From Verrucomicrobiota bacterium (GTDB lineage Bacteria; Verrucomicrobiota; Verrucomicrobiia; Verrucomicrobiales; Akkermansiaceae), in contig JAURPJ010000104.1 of the NCBI GenBank assembly GCA_030835305.1, positions 1 through 58,057 of the forward strand: 58,057 nucleotides of DNA, written 5' to 3'. The notes under the pieces were generated by a model. That model ran no database searches. It was not told the DNA's origin and worked only from the letters and a program-made list of their open reading frames with translations. A program made the translations under genes and the position numbers. The stretch's first letter is position 1. The number at the start of each line of letters is the position of its first letter. Positions 8,373-17,672 of the stretch are shown in pieces.

Positions 8373-9278
8373 TCAGATCTCTTTGGTCGTTCTAAAATGA
8401 AGTTTTGCGATTTCCGAAAGCTTTTCTTTGCCAAATTTCCGCAAAAAATCGCGTGCGATATCTTTGACACCATGGCCGGCCCCCAAGGGAAGATCCAGAC
8501 CCACTTTTTCGGAAACCTGATCCAGCCAATCCAGAAAACTTTCCCGTGCCAGAATTGATGCAGCAGCTACCGCGATGTCGTTTTCCGCCTTGGTCCGCTC
8601 TTCCAGCTCTAGGCGCACACCCCGGTTTTTCAGCTCTCCTGCAATCAAAGGAGCTTTTGAAAATTGATCCGATAAAGCCCGTCCACAGGAAGGAACACGC
8701 AATGACAAATCTTTAATGACCGTCGCGTGTCCCCTCGCGAGCATTCGGTTTACATTCTTATAGTCTTTGTAGAGAAGATTATAACGGGCCGGAGCCCACC
8801 GGATCACTTTATACCCGCCCCCCACTTCCCCCCGGATTCCTGCGGCCAACTCCCGAATGCGCTTCCTTGAACCGATCCGCTTGCTGTCCATAATTCCCGC
8901 ATCCAGGAGAGCCCGGGTAATTTCCCGGTTGGTATAAACTCCGGCAACCACAAGTGGCCCGAAATAGTCGCCCTTCCCGCTCTCATCGATTCCGAAATGA
9001 GGCTCAAACATCTCGGCATGCCAATGCTCCTCGTAACCCAAACGCGCTTCCCCTACCACCTCGGGCTCGAGAACAAATTTCACAAAATCCTCGGTTTCCT
9101 TGCCTTGGACCAAAACCTTGGGCCCTTTCCGGTAAACGGTAACATTAAGCTTGCCTCGTTTGGCCGAATACAGCGCATGCTCCTTACTATGAAAATCAAA
9201 GCCATCTCTCATCAAACAATCCTTCAGGGTCGCAACCTGCTTGTCTGACAGGCACAAGGTATAACTGGCTTTTCCCAT
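8373..9278 (-). CDS. rnhC: Ribonuclease HIII
   Basis: Cleaves RNA in RNA-DNA hybrids. The 301-residue protein has the RNase HIII arrangement: an N-terminal TBP-like substrate-binding domain (about 1-85) followed by the catalytic domain starting at FGIDESGKGDYFGPLVV, which supplies the first Asp-Glu pair. Further conserved pieces are IMDSKRIGSRKRI and the late KAENDIAVAAASILAR with another acidic residue. The start at 9278 (MGKASYTLCL) matches where the family begins. A frame open to 9395 would run into the divergent mutY gene. The presence of RNase HIII is less common than HI/HII but is known in several phyla. Confidence 0.92.
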   Translation of the reverse strand: MGKASYTLCLSDKQVATLKDCLMRDGFDFHSKEHALYSAKRGKLNVTVYRKGPKVLVQGKETEDFVKFVLEPEVVGEARLGYEEHWHAEMFEPHFGIDESGKGDYFGPLVVAGVYTNREITRALLDAGIMDSKRIGSRKRIRELAAGIRGEVGGGYKVIRWAPARYNLLYKDYKNVNRMLARGHATVIKDLSLRVPSCGRALSDQFSKAPLIAGELKNRGVRLELEERTKAENDIAVAAASILARESFLDWLDQVSEKVGLDLPLGAGHGVKDIARDFLRKFGKEKLSEIAKLHFRTTKEI

Positions 9279-9376
9279 CTCCGGAGGGATCCTAGCGTCC
9301 TTTGACCAGATTCCCAATACCAATAGCGGATTTACACTGGCCCGCCCCGCCTCGACCCTTAAACTCTTCCAAGACC

Positions 9377-10402
9377 ATGGAAAAACCTCTCGCACGAAAC
9401 CACCCGGTTCAAAAGAAACGAGCCTTCCGGGAAACCCTTTTTAAGTGGTTTCAAACGAACGCAAAGTCCTATCCCTGGAGGCAAACAAGCGATCCATGGT
9501 TCATTCTTGTGTCCGAGATCATGCTCCAGCAGACCACGGTCGCCTCGGTTCTCGCAAACCGCCGTTTCGAAAAATTCCTGCAACAATTCCCAGACGTCGA
9601 GACGATTGCGACGGCCTCTGAAGAAACAATTCTCCGGGCCTGGGAGGGCCTCGGCTACTACAACCGCGTCCGCAACCTTCAAAAAACCGCTCGAGCCGTC
9701 CTGCACGATTTCGAAGGCCGATTCCCCTCGGACGCCGAAACCCTCCAAACTCTTCCCGGGATTGGCCGCTACACCGCCGGAGCCGTCAGTAGCTTTGCCT
9801 TCGACCACCCGGCCCCCATCGTCGATGGCAACATCGCCCGCGTCATTTCCCGCCTTTTGAACTGCCACAAAGAAGTCGATTCTACGGCAGGACAAAAAAT
9901 CATCTGGCAGACCGCCACCGAACTCCTTGATTCCTCAAAGCCCCGGCTCTTCAACTCGGCCCTCATGGAACTTGGCCAAACGCTCTGTTCTCCAAAATCT
10001 CCTGGCTGTCTCATCTGTCCGGTCCGCAATTACTGCCTGACACGGTCGCCGGAGTCCCTTCCAGTCAAAAAGCCCCGCAGAAAATTTGTTCAGCTTGATG
10101 AACACGCCTTCTTCTGGGTCGAGAAAAACAAACTCCTCCTCTCAAAAGGACAGGATTCCCGTCGCCAGGGATTCTGGAAACTTCCCCTCAGGAGCCCCGA
10201 GCAATGCGCCCACCTCGAGCCAATCAGCCAACATCGCTACACCATCACTCATCACAAAGTCACCTTGCACCTGTATCATGCCAAGCCTCTCCGGCTTCTC
10301 GACGGCGAAAAATACCACCTCATTTCGAGGCTCTCGGATCTCCCCATCGCCACTCCCGTCCGAAAAATTCTCGAGGCAAAGACGATTGAGCTTGGACTTT
10401 AA
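9377..10402 (+). CDS. mutY: A/G-specific adenine glycosylase
   Basis: Base-excision repair enzyme that removes adenine mispaired with 8-oxoguanine. The 341-residue product has the MutY order: SEIMLQQTTV with the catalytic Glu, the helix-hairpin-helix LPGIGRYTAGA, the catalytic Asp in VDGNIARV, and a 4Fe-4S cluster spaced CX6CX2CX5C in CSPKSPGCLICPVRNYC. A shorter NUDIX-like C-terminal domain follows, with FWKLPLRSPE. I start at the ATG at 9377 (MEKPLARN). The gene is divergent from rnhC, with a 98-base shared upstream space. Confidence 0.95.
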   Translation: MEKPLARNHPVQKKRAFRETLFKWFQTNAKSYPWRQTSDPWFILVSEIMLQQTTVASVLANRRFEKFLQQFPDVETIATASEETILRAWEGLGYYNRVRNLQKTARAVLHDFEGRFPSDAETLQTLPGIGRYTAGAVSSFAFDHPAPIVDGNIARVISRLLNCHKEVDSTAGQKIIWQTATELLDSSKPRLFNSALMELGQTLCSPKSPGCLICPVRNYCLTRSPESLPVKKPRRKFVQLDEHAFFWVEKNKLLLSKGQDSRRQGFWKLPLRSPEQCAHLEPISQHRYTITHHKVTLHLYHAKPLRLLDGEKYHLISRLSDLPIATPVRKILEAKTIELGL

Positions 10403-10415
10403 TTGAGCCCTCTCT

Positions 10416-11003
10416 TCACCACGAATAAAGCTTCCTCAAGCTTTCCTGCACCACCTCGATCTCAGTCCCAAGCTGCGTCTTCGCAAAAATCAAAGGTTGG
10501 GCCTCTTCGTAAACCCGAATACAACCGAAGCTGCACCGTGTCCGTTTCTTGAACTTCCCGATGTGCATTCCAATCCCAGACCAAGTCAACCGCATCCAGT
10601 ATGGCATTGCGATGCCTTCATATTCGGTTCCCTCCGGCAAAGGCCCCTCATGCTCCCAGGACTTTTCGATCACGACCTCCCGGGTCTCTTTGTTCACAAC
10701 CCGGCCATATCGGTTTGAGCGCTTCGTTTCCATCCTCTCCAAAACTGGAAAAACTCCTTCCGGAGTCTCCTTGTTCTCCACCCCGGTCGCTACGTCGGTC
10801 TCCAAAATTGCCTCGCCCTTGCCATTCAAAAGCCACGCTTTCTGATCCCAGAGCGAGACTTTGATGGAAGTCTCGCCCGGCTTGGCCACACGATATTTGA
10901 AAAATTTCTTGGAGTAACCCGCCTGCTTTTGGTCGGCCTCGCTTCCCGCCCCCCCACAAGACAACAAAAAAGCAGAAGAAAGAGCGAGGAGAATGAATTT
11001 CAT
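10416..11003 (-). CDS. L,D-transpeptidase (YkuD domain) lipoprotein
   Basis: Cell-wall crosslinking or lipoprotein-attaching enzyme of the YkuD family. From the ATG at 11003 it is 195 residues with a lipoprotein signal ending FLLSC (Cys16). The catalytic motif is complete: MHIG followed by SFGCIRV, with His and nucleophilic Cys. Earlier strands contain IKVSLWDQKAWLLNG and TGVENKETPEGVFPV, as in family members. Its start overlaps the end of rsmE by 4 bases (ATGA), so the two are co-translated although functionally unrelated. It is convergent with mutY, 13 bases away. Confidence 0.9.
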   Translation of the reverse strand: MKFILLALSSAFLLSCGGAGSEADQKQAGYSKKFFKYRVAKPGETSIKVSLWDQKAWLLNGKGEAILETDVATGVENKETPEGVFPVLERMETKRSNRYGRVVNKETREVVIEKSWEHEGPLPEGTEYEGIAMPYWMRLTWSGIGMHIGKFKKRTRCSFGCIRVYEEAQPLIFAKTQLGTEIEVVQESLRKLYSW

Positions 11004-11728
11004 GATTGGAATTGATAGCGCACTGCCGCAGCCATCCAAAGAACTGCAGTCTCGGTTCGTAAGACAAGTTCACCCAAACTAACAGGGATAAATCCTGACT
11101 CAAAGATTCTTTGATACTCGTCTTCCGAGAAATCGCCCTCGGGGCCCACCATCGTTACCACGCGCTCCGGACTCTCCAATTCCCCCAACAAAGTTCTGAG
11201 CGGCGCGGCCTCGTCTGTCAAAGCTCCCACCATTCGAGCCCCACCGGGCTCGAGTTCATCCAAATATCTATGAAGCAACTTGGGCACCATCACCTCGGGC
11301 AAATGATTCTGGCCGCACTGCTTACAGGCCTCCAAGACCGCTCGCTGCCATTTGTCCCGCTTCGACCGAGCCTCTTCAGCCTTAAAACGAACATTCCCCT
11401 GGTCACTCAGTAATGGCTGGATCCGGTTGACTCCCATCTCGACCGCCTTCTGCAAGATCAGATCAAAACTCTTTCCTTTCGGAATACCCACCGCAACTTC
11501 GAGTTGTGGCTGTGCCAAAGAAGATTTCTTCACCTGAAACAATTCAAGGCAGGCATCATTTTTAGAGATGGCCGAAATCCGGGCTTCGGCCTCCCGCCCA
11601 CTACCATCAAAGACGACAATACGATCCCCGGCCTGCTTTCGCATCACCCTAGAACAATGATGGGCCTCGTCCCCCGTCAGCGTGGAATTACCCCCCCACT
11701 GGTCACACTGTAAAAAAAAGCGATCCAT
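11000..11728 (-). CDS. rsmE: 16S rRNA (uracil1498-N3)-methyltransferase
   Basis: Methylates U1498 of 16S rRNA using S-adenosylmethionine. The 242-residue protein starts MDRFFLQCDQW, as usual for RsmE, has a PUA-like N-terminal domain (GDEAHHCSRVMRKQAGD), then GIPKGKSFDLILQKAVEMGV, and the SPOUT knot motifs VGPEGDFSEDE and LGELVLRTETA. The upstream frame to 11785 adds 19 residues not seen in the family. It follows the small membrane protein gene by 13 bases and overlaps the transpeptidase gene. Confidence 0.95.
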   Translation of the reverse strand: MDRFFLQCDQWGGNSTLTGDEAHHCSRVMRKQAGDRIVVFDGSGREAEARISAISKNDACLELFQVKKSSLAQPQLEVAVGIPKGKSFDLILQKAVEMGVNRIQPLLSDQGNVRFKAEEARSKRDKWQRAVLEACKQCGQNHLPEVMVPKLLHRYLDELEPGGARMVGALTDEAAPLRTLLGELESPERVVTMVGPEGDFSEDEYQRIFESGFIPVSLGELVLRTETAVLWMAAAVRYQFQS

Positions 11729-11741
11729 ACAAAACCCCTGA

Positions 11742-12092
11742 CTAATCACGAAGTGCTCCCACCTGTGCCACCAGGCCATCCTCATGAGAGGAAATCAGGC
11801 AGGAACTTTGTGAGCTGTCATGAGGGTTTCCTGAAATAAGCAAAAACCTTCGTAAATTATTAATACCGACAAGCTCTTCGATTGGCTCACGAAGCATAGC
11901 CTCAACTTCCGCTCGTTCCCTCCCGACCGGAACGGTCTCCCTTAACACCGAGAGATCCCCCGCAGTCCCGAACGGCACACGCCACGCAGATCGAACAGGC
12001 GTAGTCGTCAACATCTTCTTTCCAAGGACGGCAAGCGCCGCGAACAAGATCATTACGGCCATAACCAGGAAATTTCCAATCCGCTTGCTCAT
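11742..12092 (-). CDS. Small membrane-anchored hypothetical protein
   Basis: A 116-residue protein with one N-terminal membrane segment (about 8-28, FLVMAVMILFAALAVL) followed by a short soluble region. I do not recognise a family. VPVGRERAEVEAMLREPIE looks like a short helix-forming segment similar in style to SmpA/BamE-type proteins (VxxGxxRxxVExxLGxP), but the match is too short to assign. It lies 17 bases after dnaJ and 13 bases before rsmE on the same strand, so it is probably part of a grpE-dnaJ-rsmE transcript. Confidence 0.6.
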   Translation of the reverse strand: MSKRIGNFLVMAVMILFAALAVLGKKMLTTTPVRSAWRVPFGTAGDLSVLRETVPVGRERAEVEAMLREPIEELVGINNLRRFLLISGNPHDSSQSSCLISSHEDGLVAQVGALRD

Positions 12093-12109
12093 TCGCTTCC
12101 CTCTGCAAC

Positions 12110-13258
12110 TTACAAATCAAAGAAGCGTTTCGCTTTTTCAAAAAACGATTCCTGCATCGGCGAATTCTGCTCGCCGATGGACTCGGTGAACGCTTGCAAT
12201 TTTTCTTTCTGCTCAAAAGTCAATTTCGTCGGAACCTCCACTTGAACTTCGACATGGAGATCTCCGGTCCCACGACTGTTCAAAGCAGGCATGCCACGAT
12301 CACGAAGCCTGAAAGTCGTGCCACCCTGGGTCCCCGTAGGAACCTTCATGGTAGCGCTGCCTGTCAAGGTTGGCACCTCCAACTCACCGCCCAGAGCAGC
12401 CGTCGAGAAGGGCAAAGGAACCTCGCAAAAAAGATCATCGCCATTGCGCTGGAACACATCGTGATCACGCAGATGCAGAAAAACATAAAGATCCCCCGCC
12501 GGACCGCCACGCGTTCCCGCGTCGCCCTTCCCGGTCGAACGCAGCCGGGTCCCGTCGTCAACTCCCGCGGGAATCCGGATACTCACCCGCTCTGGTGCCT
12601 GCTTGCGACCATCTCCATTACACTCCCCGCAAGGATCAGCGATAATCTGACCCGCTCCACGACATTCCGGACAGGTCGCCTGCTGAATAAAGATTCCCCG
12701 TTGTTGTCCCACAACCCCGCGTCCACCACAAGTGGTGCAGGTGTTTGTGCCCGCATTGCCCGACTTTGATCCCGAACCGGAGCATTTCCCACAAGTCGCA
12801 TACTTTTCAATTTCGAGCTCTTTTTCAACGCCCTCGGCCGCCTCTTCCAGCGTGATCTCGAGATCGTAGCGTAAATCACTACCGCGCTTCTTGCCGGATG
12901 GATCACGACGACGACCACCGCCACCACCAAAGAGATCGTCGAACATGCTGCCACCGCCACCCCCGCCAAAAACCTGACTAAAGATGTCCATCGGATCATG
13001 AAATCCGCCCCGGCCTCCGCCTCCACCTCCATTCTTGAAGGCCGCATGACCATAGCGATCATAGGCGGCCCGCTTATCGTCATCGCTGATCACCTCGTAG
13101 GCTTCACCGATCTCCTTAAATTTCTCCTCGGCCTTGGGATCATCCGGATTTTGATCCGGATGGTGCTTCATTGCCAACTTGCGATAAGCCTTTTTGATAT
13201 CGCCCTGCGACGCATCCCGCGATACCCCCAGCACCTCGTAATAATCACGCTCAGCCAT
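12110..13258 (-). CDS. dnaJ: Chaperone protein DnaJ
   Basis: Hsp40 co-chaperone that stimulates DnaK ATPase. The 382-residue type I layout is complete: J domain with HPD near residue 33 ([10 protein letters not shown]), a Gly/Phe-rich linker with a DDLFGGGGG run, a zinc-binding region with four CxxC(x)GxG repeats ([32 protein letters not shown]), then the substrate-binding C-terminal domains. Its ATG shares one base with the grpE stop codon (TAATG), which indicates translational coupling. No dnaK gene is in the window. Confidence 0.97.
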   Translation of the reverse strand: MAERDYYEVLGVSRDASQGDIKKAYRKLAMKHHPDQNPDDPKAEEKFKEIGEAYEVISDDDKRAAYDRYGHAAFKNGGGGGGRGGFHDPMDIFSQVFGGGGGGSMFDDLFGGGGGRRRDPSGKKRGSDLRYDLEITLEEAAEGVEKELEIEKYATCGKCSGSGSKSGNAGTNTCTTCGGRGVVGQQRGIFIQQATCPECRGAGQIIADPCGECNGDGRKQAPERVSIRIPAGVDDGTRLRSTGKGDAGTRGGPAGDLYVFLHLRDHDVFQRNGDDLFCEVPLPFSTAALGGELEVPTLTGSATMKVPTGTQGGTTFRLRDRGMPALNSRGTGDLHVEVQVEVPTKLTFEQKEKLQAFTESIGEQNSPMQESFFEKAKRFFDL

Positions 13259-13869
13259 TACTCAGATCCTCCTTCGCTAGCAACCGTTTCACCGCCTTCT
13301 TCGGTCACATTTTTATCCGGGCCCTTTGCCACTATCACCGCAGCGGCGCGCAACAAACGATCGTGTAATACGTATCCCTTGCGTTTCACAAAAAGAATCT
13401 CTCCGGCCTCCGCACCTTCCTTCTTTTCCTCGGCGACAGCCTCATGGTAATTCGGATCAAAGATGCCTTCCGTGGCAACTTCCTTCAGGCCTTGAGCCGC
13501 AAGAAAATCGTCCAACTGCCCCTTCACCATCGCCATGCCCTTGTAAATCATCGAGTCCTGCTCCTGCTCCGCCATCTGCAGCCCCATCGCAAAATTATCA
13601 AAAACTGGGAGCAATTCCTCAATCAGGCCAAATCTCGCAAATCGCAGATCTTCGGCCCGCTCGCGCGCCATCCGCTTGCGATAATTATCCAGGTCCGCCG
13701 CAGTCCGGATCGCGGCTTCCTTCCACTTCAGCGCCTCCGCTTCGGGAGTCAAAGGAACCTCGGAGGCTTCCTCTTCGGAAATCTCCTCATTTTCAATCTC
13801 TTCAACAACTTCTTCAGCCGCTTGGACGTCTTCCTCAACGACTTCAGTTTCCTGATCGTGATCTTGCAT
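13258..13869 (-). CDS. grpE: Nucleotide exchange factor GrpE
   Basis: Exchanges ADP for ATP on DnaK. The 203-residue protein has a long acidic N-terminal tail (about 1-45, mostly Glu), then the coiled-coil region [22 protein letters not shown] and the beta domain ending [16 protein letters not shown]. The family signature FDPNYHEAV and a following Glu-rich loop are present. I use the ATG at 13869 rather than a TTG four codons upstream. It is immediately upstream of dnaJ with a TAATG junction. No CIRCE-type inverted repeat was noticed in the short space before it. Confidence 0.95.
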   Translation of the reverse strand: MQDHDQETEVVEEDVQAAEEVVEEIENEEISEEEASEVPLTPEAEALKWKEAAIRTAADLDNYRKRMARERAEDLRFARFGLIEELLPVFDNFAMGLQMAEQEQDSMIYKGMAMVKGQLDDFLAAQGLKEVATEGIFDPNYHEAVAEEKKEGAEAGEILFVKRKGYVLHDRLLRAAAVIVAKGPDKNVTEEGGETVASEGGSE

Positions 13870-13916
13870 GGCGGGAACCAATACCGTCTCCCCGCCAATG
13901 TCAACCCGTCGCTTTT

Positions 13917-16379
13917 CTACAAAATAAACCCTTCCTCATCCAGCGGTCCGAATTCCTCTCCCGACCACCCCGGCAGCAGCTTTCCGCGTTTTCCCTCTCG
14001 CCATCCACTCTGAGGGAGCATGGTTGTCGTTTTGTAATTAGGATCAGATCGCGCAAAGCTCACCACGCGGCCGCCCTTCACCAGGCAACCAAAATATTTA
14101 CCATCACTCAAACCCACTTCATCGAAGCTCCAAACCATCACCTTTTTGCGCTTGAGCCTTCCCACCAACTCTCCGCGCCCCGCCACCCCGCGCAACGCCA
14201 CCGAATCAAGCCCCTCCCGCGCCACTTTCGCCAAAATCGCCGCATCACTCAAACCATCCGCAAACGACACCGTCGCCCCTACGCTGAGGGGCCAAAGAAC
14301 ACCTAGAATACCGCTCAGATCATCTTCAGGCTTCCACTCCACAAGCAGCCTCGTCCGGCGATGGGCCATGTGCACCTGACTCAATTGCATCGCATTGATC
14401 CTCATCGCACGTCCCGCTTTATCCTCCGCGAAACAACGCTCTTTCATCTCGGTCCAACCGCGCGGCAAATCACCCGATATTGAGGGCTCCCGATTTTTCT
14501 TACCCAAAAGCCTCCCCTCACGGTCCGCAGCCGTCTCCACCGACAAATTGCGCAGTGCATTTCCAACATCACCATTCCACGAGATCGGCTCTCCAAAAGC
14601 CACCGTCACCCCGTAACGCAAAGTCTGCGGAAGCTTTCTTAAAAAATTCCCTTCCGAAAATGACCACATTGATCCCCAAAGACCATCCATGTAGGCAGGC
14701 AAAACCTCGGCCTCCCCCTTCTTCGCCATCATCTGATAACCACGTTTGATCTCACAAAGGGCACCCGTCCGCGAAAGTTGCCCCTCTGCAAACACGCAAA
14801 CCACTGTCCCTTCTTTCAGAGCCTCTGCCGTGATCCGGATCCCGTCCCGTGCCTTGCTAGGGGAAATAGCCACCGCATCAAAAAGCCGAGCAAAGCCACC
14901 GACCCATTTGCTCTCAAAACAATCTGCAAAAAGGACAAAGCGGATCGGCCTCGGACAAGCGGCCGACAAAACAAAGGCATCAATGTAACTCAGGTGATTC
15001 GGAACCATCAGCACCCCACCTTCCTTAGGAATATTTTCCACTCCTAGCCCCCGGATTTTATAAATCGACCGAAAAATTCCCAGGATAACCAATCGAATAA
15101 AATCCTTCGGCAGCAAGCGCATAATATGAACCGTAGCCCAGCCACAGATCACCGAGATCATCAAAAACTGGAGCCAAAACGGAACTCCCAGTATCGACAA
15201 AAGAAACTGCACCCCCACCGCCAGAACCAATCCCAGGTTGATGCACAAATTCGAAGCTGACAGCACCATCCCACGCTGATTCTCAGGAGCACGATCCTGC
15301 AAAAAGGTATTCAAAGGCACCAGATAAAGAGCTCCTCCAATACCAGCAAGCCCCAGCAACAACCACGAAATCCCTCCTTCTTGAAAGACTGCCAAAACAC
15401 CGGTCGACAGGCACATTAAAGCCCCGCCAATCGCGATCAAACCAAGCTCGTTACGACGGTTGCAGATCCAGCTTGCCAGCAGGCTTCCCACCACAATTCC
15501 CCCCACCACGGGAATCCAGAGGATAGCCGCACCCACCCCCAACCCCTCCAGGCTTCCCCAACGGCTCTCGGCAATCTGAATTAACAACATCTGTAAAAAT
15601 CCCCCAAAACTCCAAAAAAAGGCAATTCCCAGCGCACATCTCCACAAGGCCGGATCATTCCTCAGTTCACGTAAATCCCCAAAGTGCCGCACCGTCATCG
15701 ACCACGAAAACACCTCGCCAGATTGCGACTTCGTGGTCTGGATCAAGTGCGAGAAAATCAGCGCAAAAAGAGCTCCGATCAGAATCCACAAAACCGGAAT
15801 CATCGCCGCAGTCCAGGGATCCAGGCCATGCTGCAAACCCCAGGCGTCATACCAAAACCCACCAATAATCTGCCCCAGCAGAATCATCAAAATCACCGTT
15901 CCCTCCATGACCCCATTCGCAAAACCAAGCCGATTGCTCCCCACCAACTCCTTCACCACTCCCATCTTCGATGGGCTCAAAAGAGCCGACTGCATCGCCA
16001 GTAAAAAGAAGGCAAACATTACCAGGTAAAGCGGCCACGAAGAACCTTCATGGGTCGCTCCCCACCACAGGCCCCCGCCCATCAAAAGCAGTATCGCCAG
16101 CTGGAACCACGAAGAAAGCCGGATGATGAGACTCTTCGAAAAGCGATCTCCCAACCACCCCGCCGTCGGAGCAAAAAGGATAAATGGAATTATCGCCAGA
16201 ATCGCAAAGAAGTGCTCCACCTTAACGGGAGCCAACCCCAGCGATGCCAACCCCATCCCCAGCGGAATCAAAATAAACTTGGTGAAGCTATCATTGAAGG
16301 CATTCGTCGACTGCATCCCGATCAAAGACCAGAATGACACCCACTCCCGTTTCCCGGGCTTCATTGAATCATCGCTCAC
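13917..16379 (-). CDS. MFS transporter-PlsC acyltransferase fusion with short ligase-like tail
   Basis: An 820-residue fusion resembling LplT-Aas proteins, which import and reacylate lysophospholipids. Residues 1 to about 430 are an MFS-type transporter with roughly 12 helices. At about 455-463 VPNHLSYID provides the NHX4D acyltransferase motif, and near 533 FAEGQLSRTG provides the second PlsC block. Full Aas-type fusions end in a large AMP-dependent acyl-ACP ligase domain; here only about 170 residues follow, without the ATP-binding P-loop-like motif. The final part (KRGKLLPGWSGEEFGPLDEEGFI) resembles the end of an AMP-binding domain. The activity is therefore probably acyltransferase without ligase. 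Confidence 0.85.
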   Translation of the reverse strand: MSDDSMKPGKREWVSFWSLIGMQSTNAFNDSFTKFILIPLGMGLASLGLAPVKVEHFFAILAIIPFILFAPTAGWLGDRFSKSLIIRLSSWFQLAILLLMGGGLWWGATHEGSSWPLYLVMFAFFLLAMQSALLSPSKMGVVKELVGSNRLGFANGVMEGTVILMILLGQIIGGFWYDAWGLQHGLDPWTAAMIPVLWILIGALFALIFSHLIQTTKSQSGEVFSWSMTVRHFGDLRELRNDPALWRCALGIAFFWSFGGFLQMLLIQIAESRWGSLEGLGVGAAILWIPVVGGIVVGSLLASWICNRRNELGLIAIGGALMCLSTGVLAVFQEGGISWLLLGLAGIGGALYLVPLNTFLQDRAPENQRGMVLSASNLCINLGLVLAVGVQFLLSILGVPFWLQFLMISVICGWATVHIMRLLPKDFIRLVILGIFRSIYKIRGLGVENIPKEGGVLMVPNHLSYIDAFVLSAACPRPIRFVLFADCFESKWVGGFARLFDAVAISPSKARDGIRITAEALKEGTVVCVFAEGQLSRTGALCEIKRGYQMMAKKGEAEVLPAYMDGLWGSMWSFSEGNFLRKLPQTLRYGVTVAFGEPISWNGDVGNALRNLSVETAADREGRLLGKKNREPSISGDLPRGWTEMKERCFAEDKAGRAMRINAMQLSQVHMAHRRTRLLVEWKPEDDLSGILGVLWPLSVGATVSFADGLSDAAILAKVAREGLDSVALRGVAGRGELVGRLKRKKVMVWSFDEVGLSDGKYFGCLVKGGRVVSFARSDPNYKTTTMLPQSGWREGKRGKLLPGWSGEEFGPLDEEGFIL

Positions 16380-16513
16380 GGCGAAACCATGGGCTAACCC
16401 CGCCCTTTTTGAAAATCGATAATCCAGGATCCTTCCATCACCTCAACCAATACAAAAATCCAAAGCAGCGGGAAGCCTCGCTTTTGACATTAACTTGCAA
16501 AAAACAGACCTTT

Positions 16514-17593
16514 TTATCTGCCCACCTTCTCGAACACTCCCCCGCCCAACAATCTCCCGCCATAATAAAAGGCACAGATCTGCCCCGGCGTGAGCGCGCG
16601 TTGCGGTCTCGTAAAAGTCAACGCTAACTTACCATCCTCCAACTCACTCACTTCGACCGCCTCGCTCTTTGAACGATACCTCGGCTGAACCTCGGCTCGG
16701 CCTCCGGCAACCACCTCATTGATCCACGAAAGCGATCCCACCGTGCATGTCTCCGCATAAAGCCCGCTTGTCATCGGCTCGTCCCAACCGACGATTAATT
16801 GATTCTTCTCCGCATTCTTGCCCACCACCACATAGGCCATTCCGGACCTGGGCGACGCCACCCCGTGCCCCTTTCGCTGACCCAAGGTATAAAGATGCAG
16901 ACCGTCATGCTTCCCCATCACCTTGCCATCCAGATCAACGATCTCCCCCGGCGAATCCGGAACGTGGTGGCGCAGGAAGTCACTCATCTTGATATTTCCG
17001 ATAAAACAAATCCCCTGCGAATCCTTCTTCTCCGCCGTCGGTAAATCAAATCGGCGCGCCACATCACGCACTTCCGGCTTCAACATCTCGCCCGCCGGAA
17101 AGAGCGCGTGCCTCACCTGATGTTGCGTCATCATCGCTAAAAAATACGATTGATCCTTATTCGGATCCGCGCCTCGCAGAAGATCCGCCGAGCCGTCTTT
17201 CCTTTCCCGTCTCCGCGCGTAGTGGCCAGTCCCCACCGCCTCGAATCCCTGCTCGAGCGCATAGTCCAAGAAGACTCCGAACTTCATCTCGCGATTGCAC
17301 ATGACATCGGGGTTCGGAGTCACCCCGTCCCGATATCCCTCGAGCAGGTAGTCCACGATTCTCTCCCTATACTGATCGATGAGATCGACCACCCGGAACT
17401 CAATCCCCAGCTTTTTTGCCACCGCATGGGCATCCTCGAGATCACTCTCCCATGGACAATCTCCGGGCAGGCCTTCCTCATTGATCCAATTCTTCATGTA
17501 ACCACCCACCACCTCGTGTCCCTGCTCCACCAACATAGCAGCAGCTGCCGAGGAATCCACCCCGCCTGAAAGTCCAACCATGATTCGGGCCAC
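16514..17593 (-). CDS. mnmA: tRNA-specific 2-thiouridylase MnmA
   Basis: Adds sulfur to U34 of Lys, Glu and Gln tRNAs. The 359-residue protein has the PP-loop SGGVDSSAAAAML at the N-terminus, the first catalytic Cys in PDVMCNREMKFG and the second in DSQGICFIG, plus the DQSYFLAMM segment and the C-terminal barrel. The start is taken as the GTG at 17593 (MARIMVGLSGG), because the ATG at 17581 would leave only three residues before the PP-loop strand. The next gene on this strand, the MFS-PlsC fusion, starts 134 bases downstream. Confidence 0.95.
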   Translation of the reverse strand: MARIMVGLSGGVDSSAAAAMLVEQGHEVVGGYMKNWINEEGLPGDCPWESDLEDAHAVAKKLGIEFRVVDLIDQYRERIVDYLLEGYRDGVTPNPDVMCNREMKFGVFLDYALEQGFEAVGTGHYARRRERKDGSADLLRGADPNKDQSYFLAMMTQHQVRHALFPAGEMLKPEVRDVARRFDLPTAEKKDSQGICFIGNIKMSDFLRHHVPDSPGEIVDLDGKVMGKHDGLHLYTLGQRKGHGVASPRSGMAYVVVGKNAEKNQLIVGWDEPMTSGLYAETCTVGSLSWINEVVAGGRAEVQPRYRSKSEAVEVSELEDGKLALTFTRPQRALTPGQICAFYYGGRLLGGGVFEKVGR

Positions 17594-17672
17594 GGAATTG
17601 ATTTAACCCGTCCACGGACTTCGAGCAAGTCATTGCCACAAGGCCTCAACGCTCTAATATCTCATCGTTGAC

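Noticed and set aside
13326-14306. Plus-strand frame of 326 residues
   Set aside because: Overlaps grpE and the MFS-PlsC gene in antisense; composition is Pro/Arg/Ser shadow.
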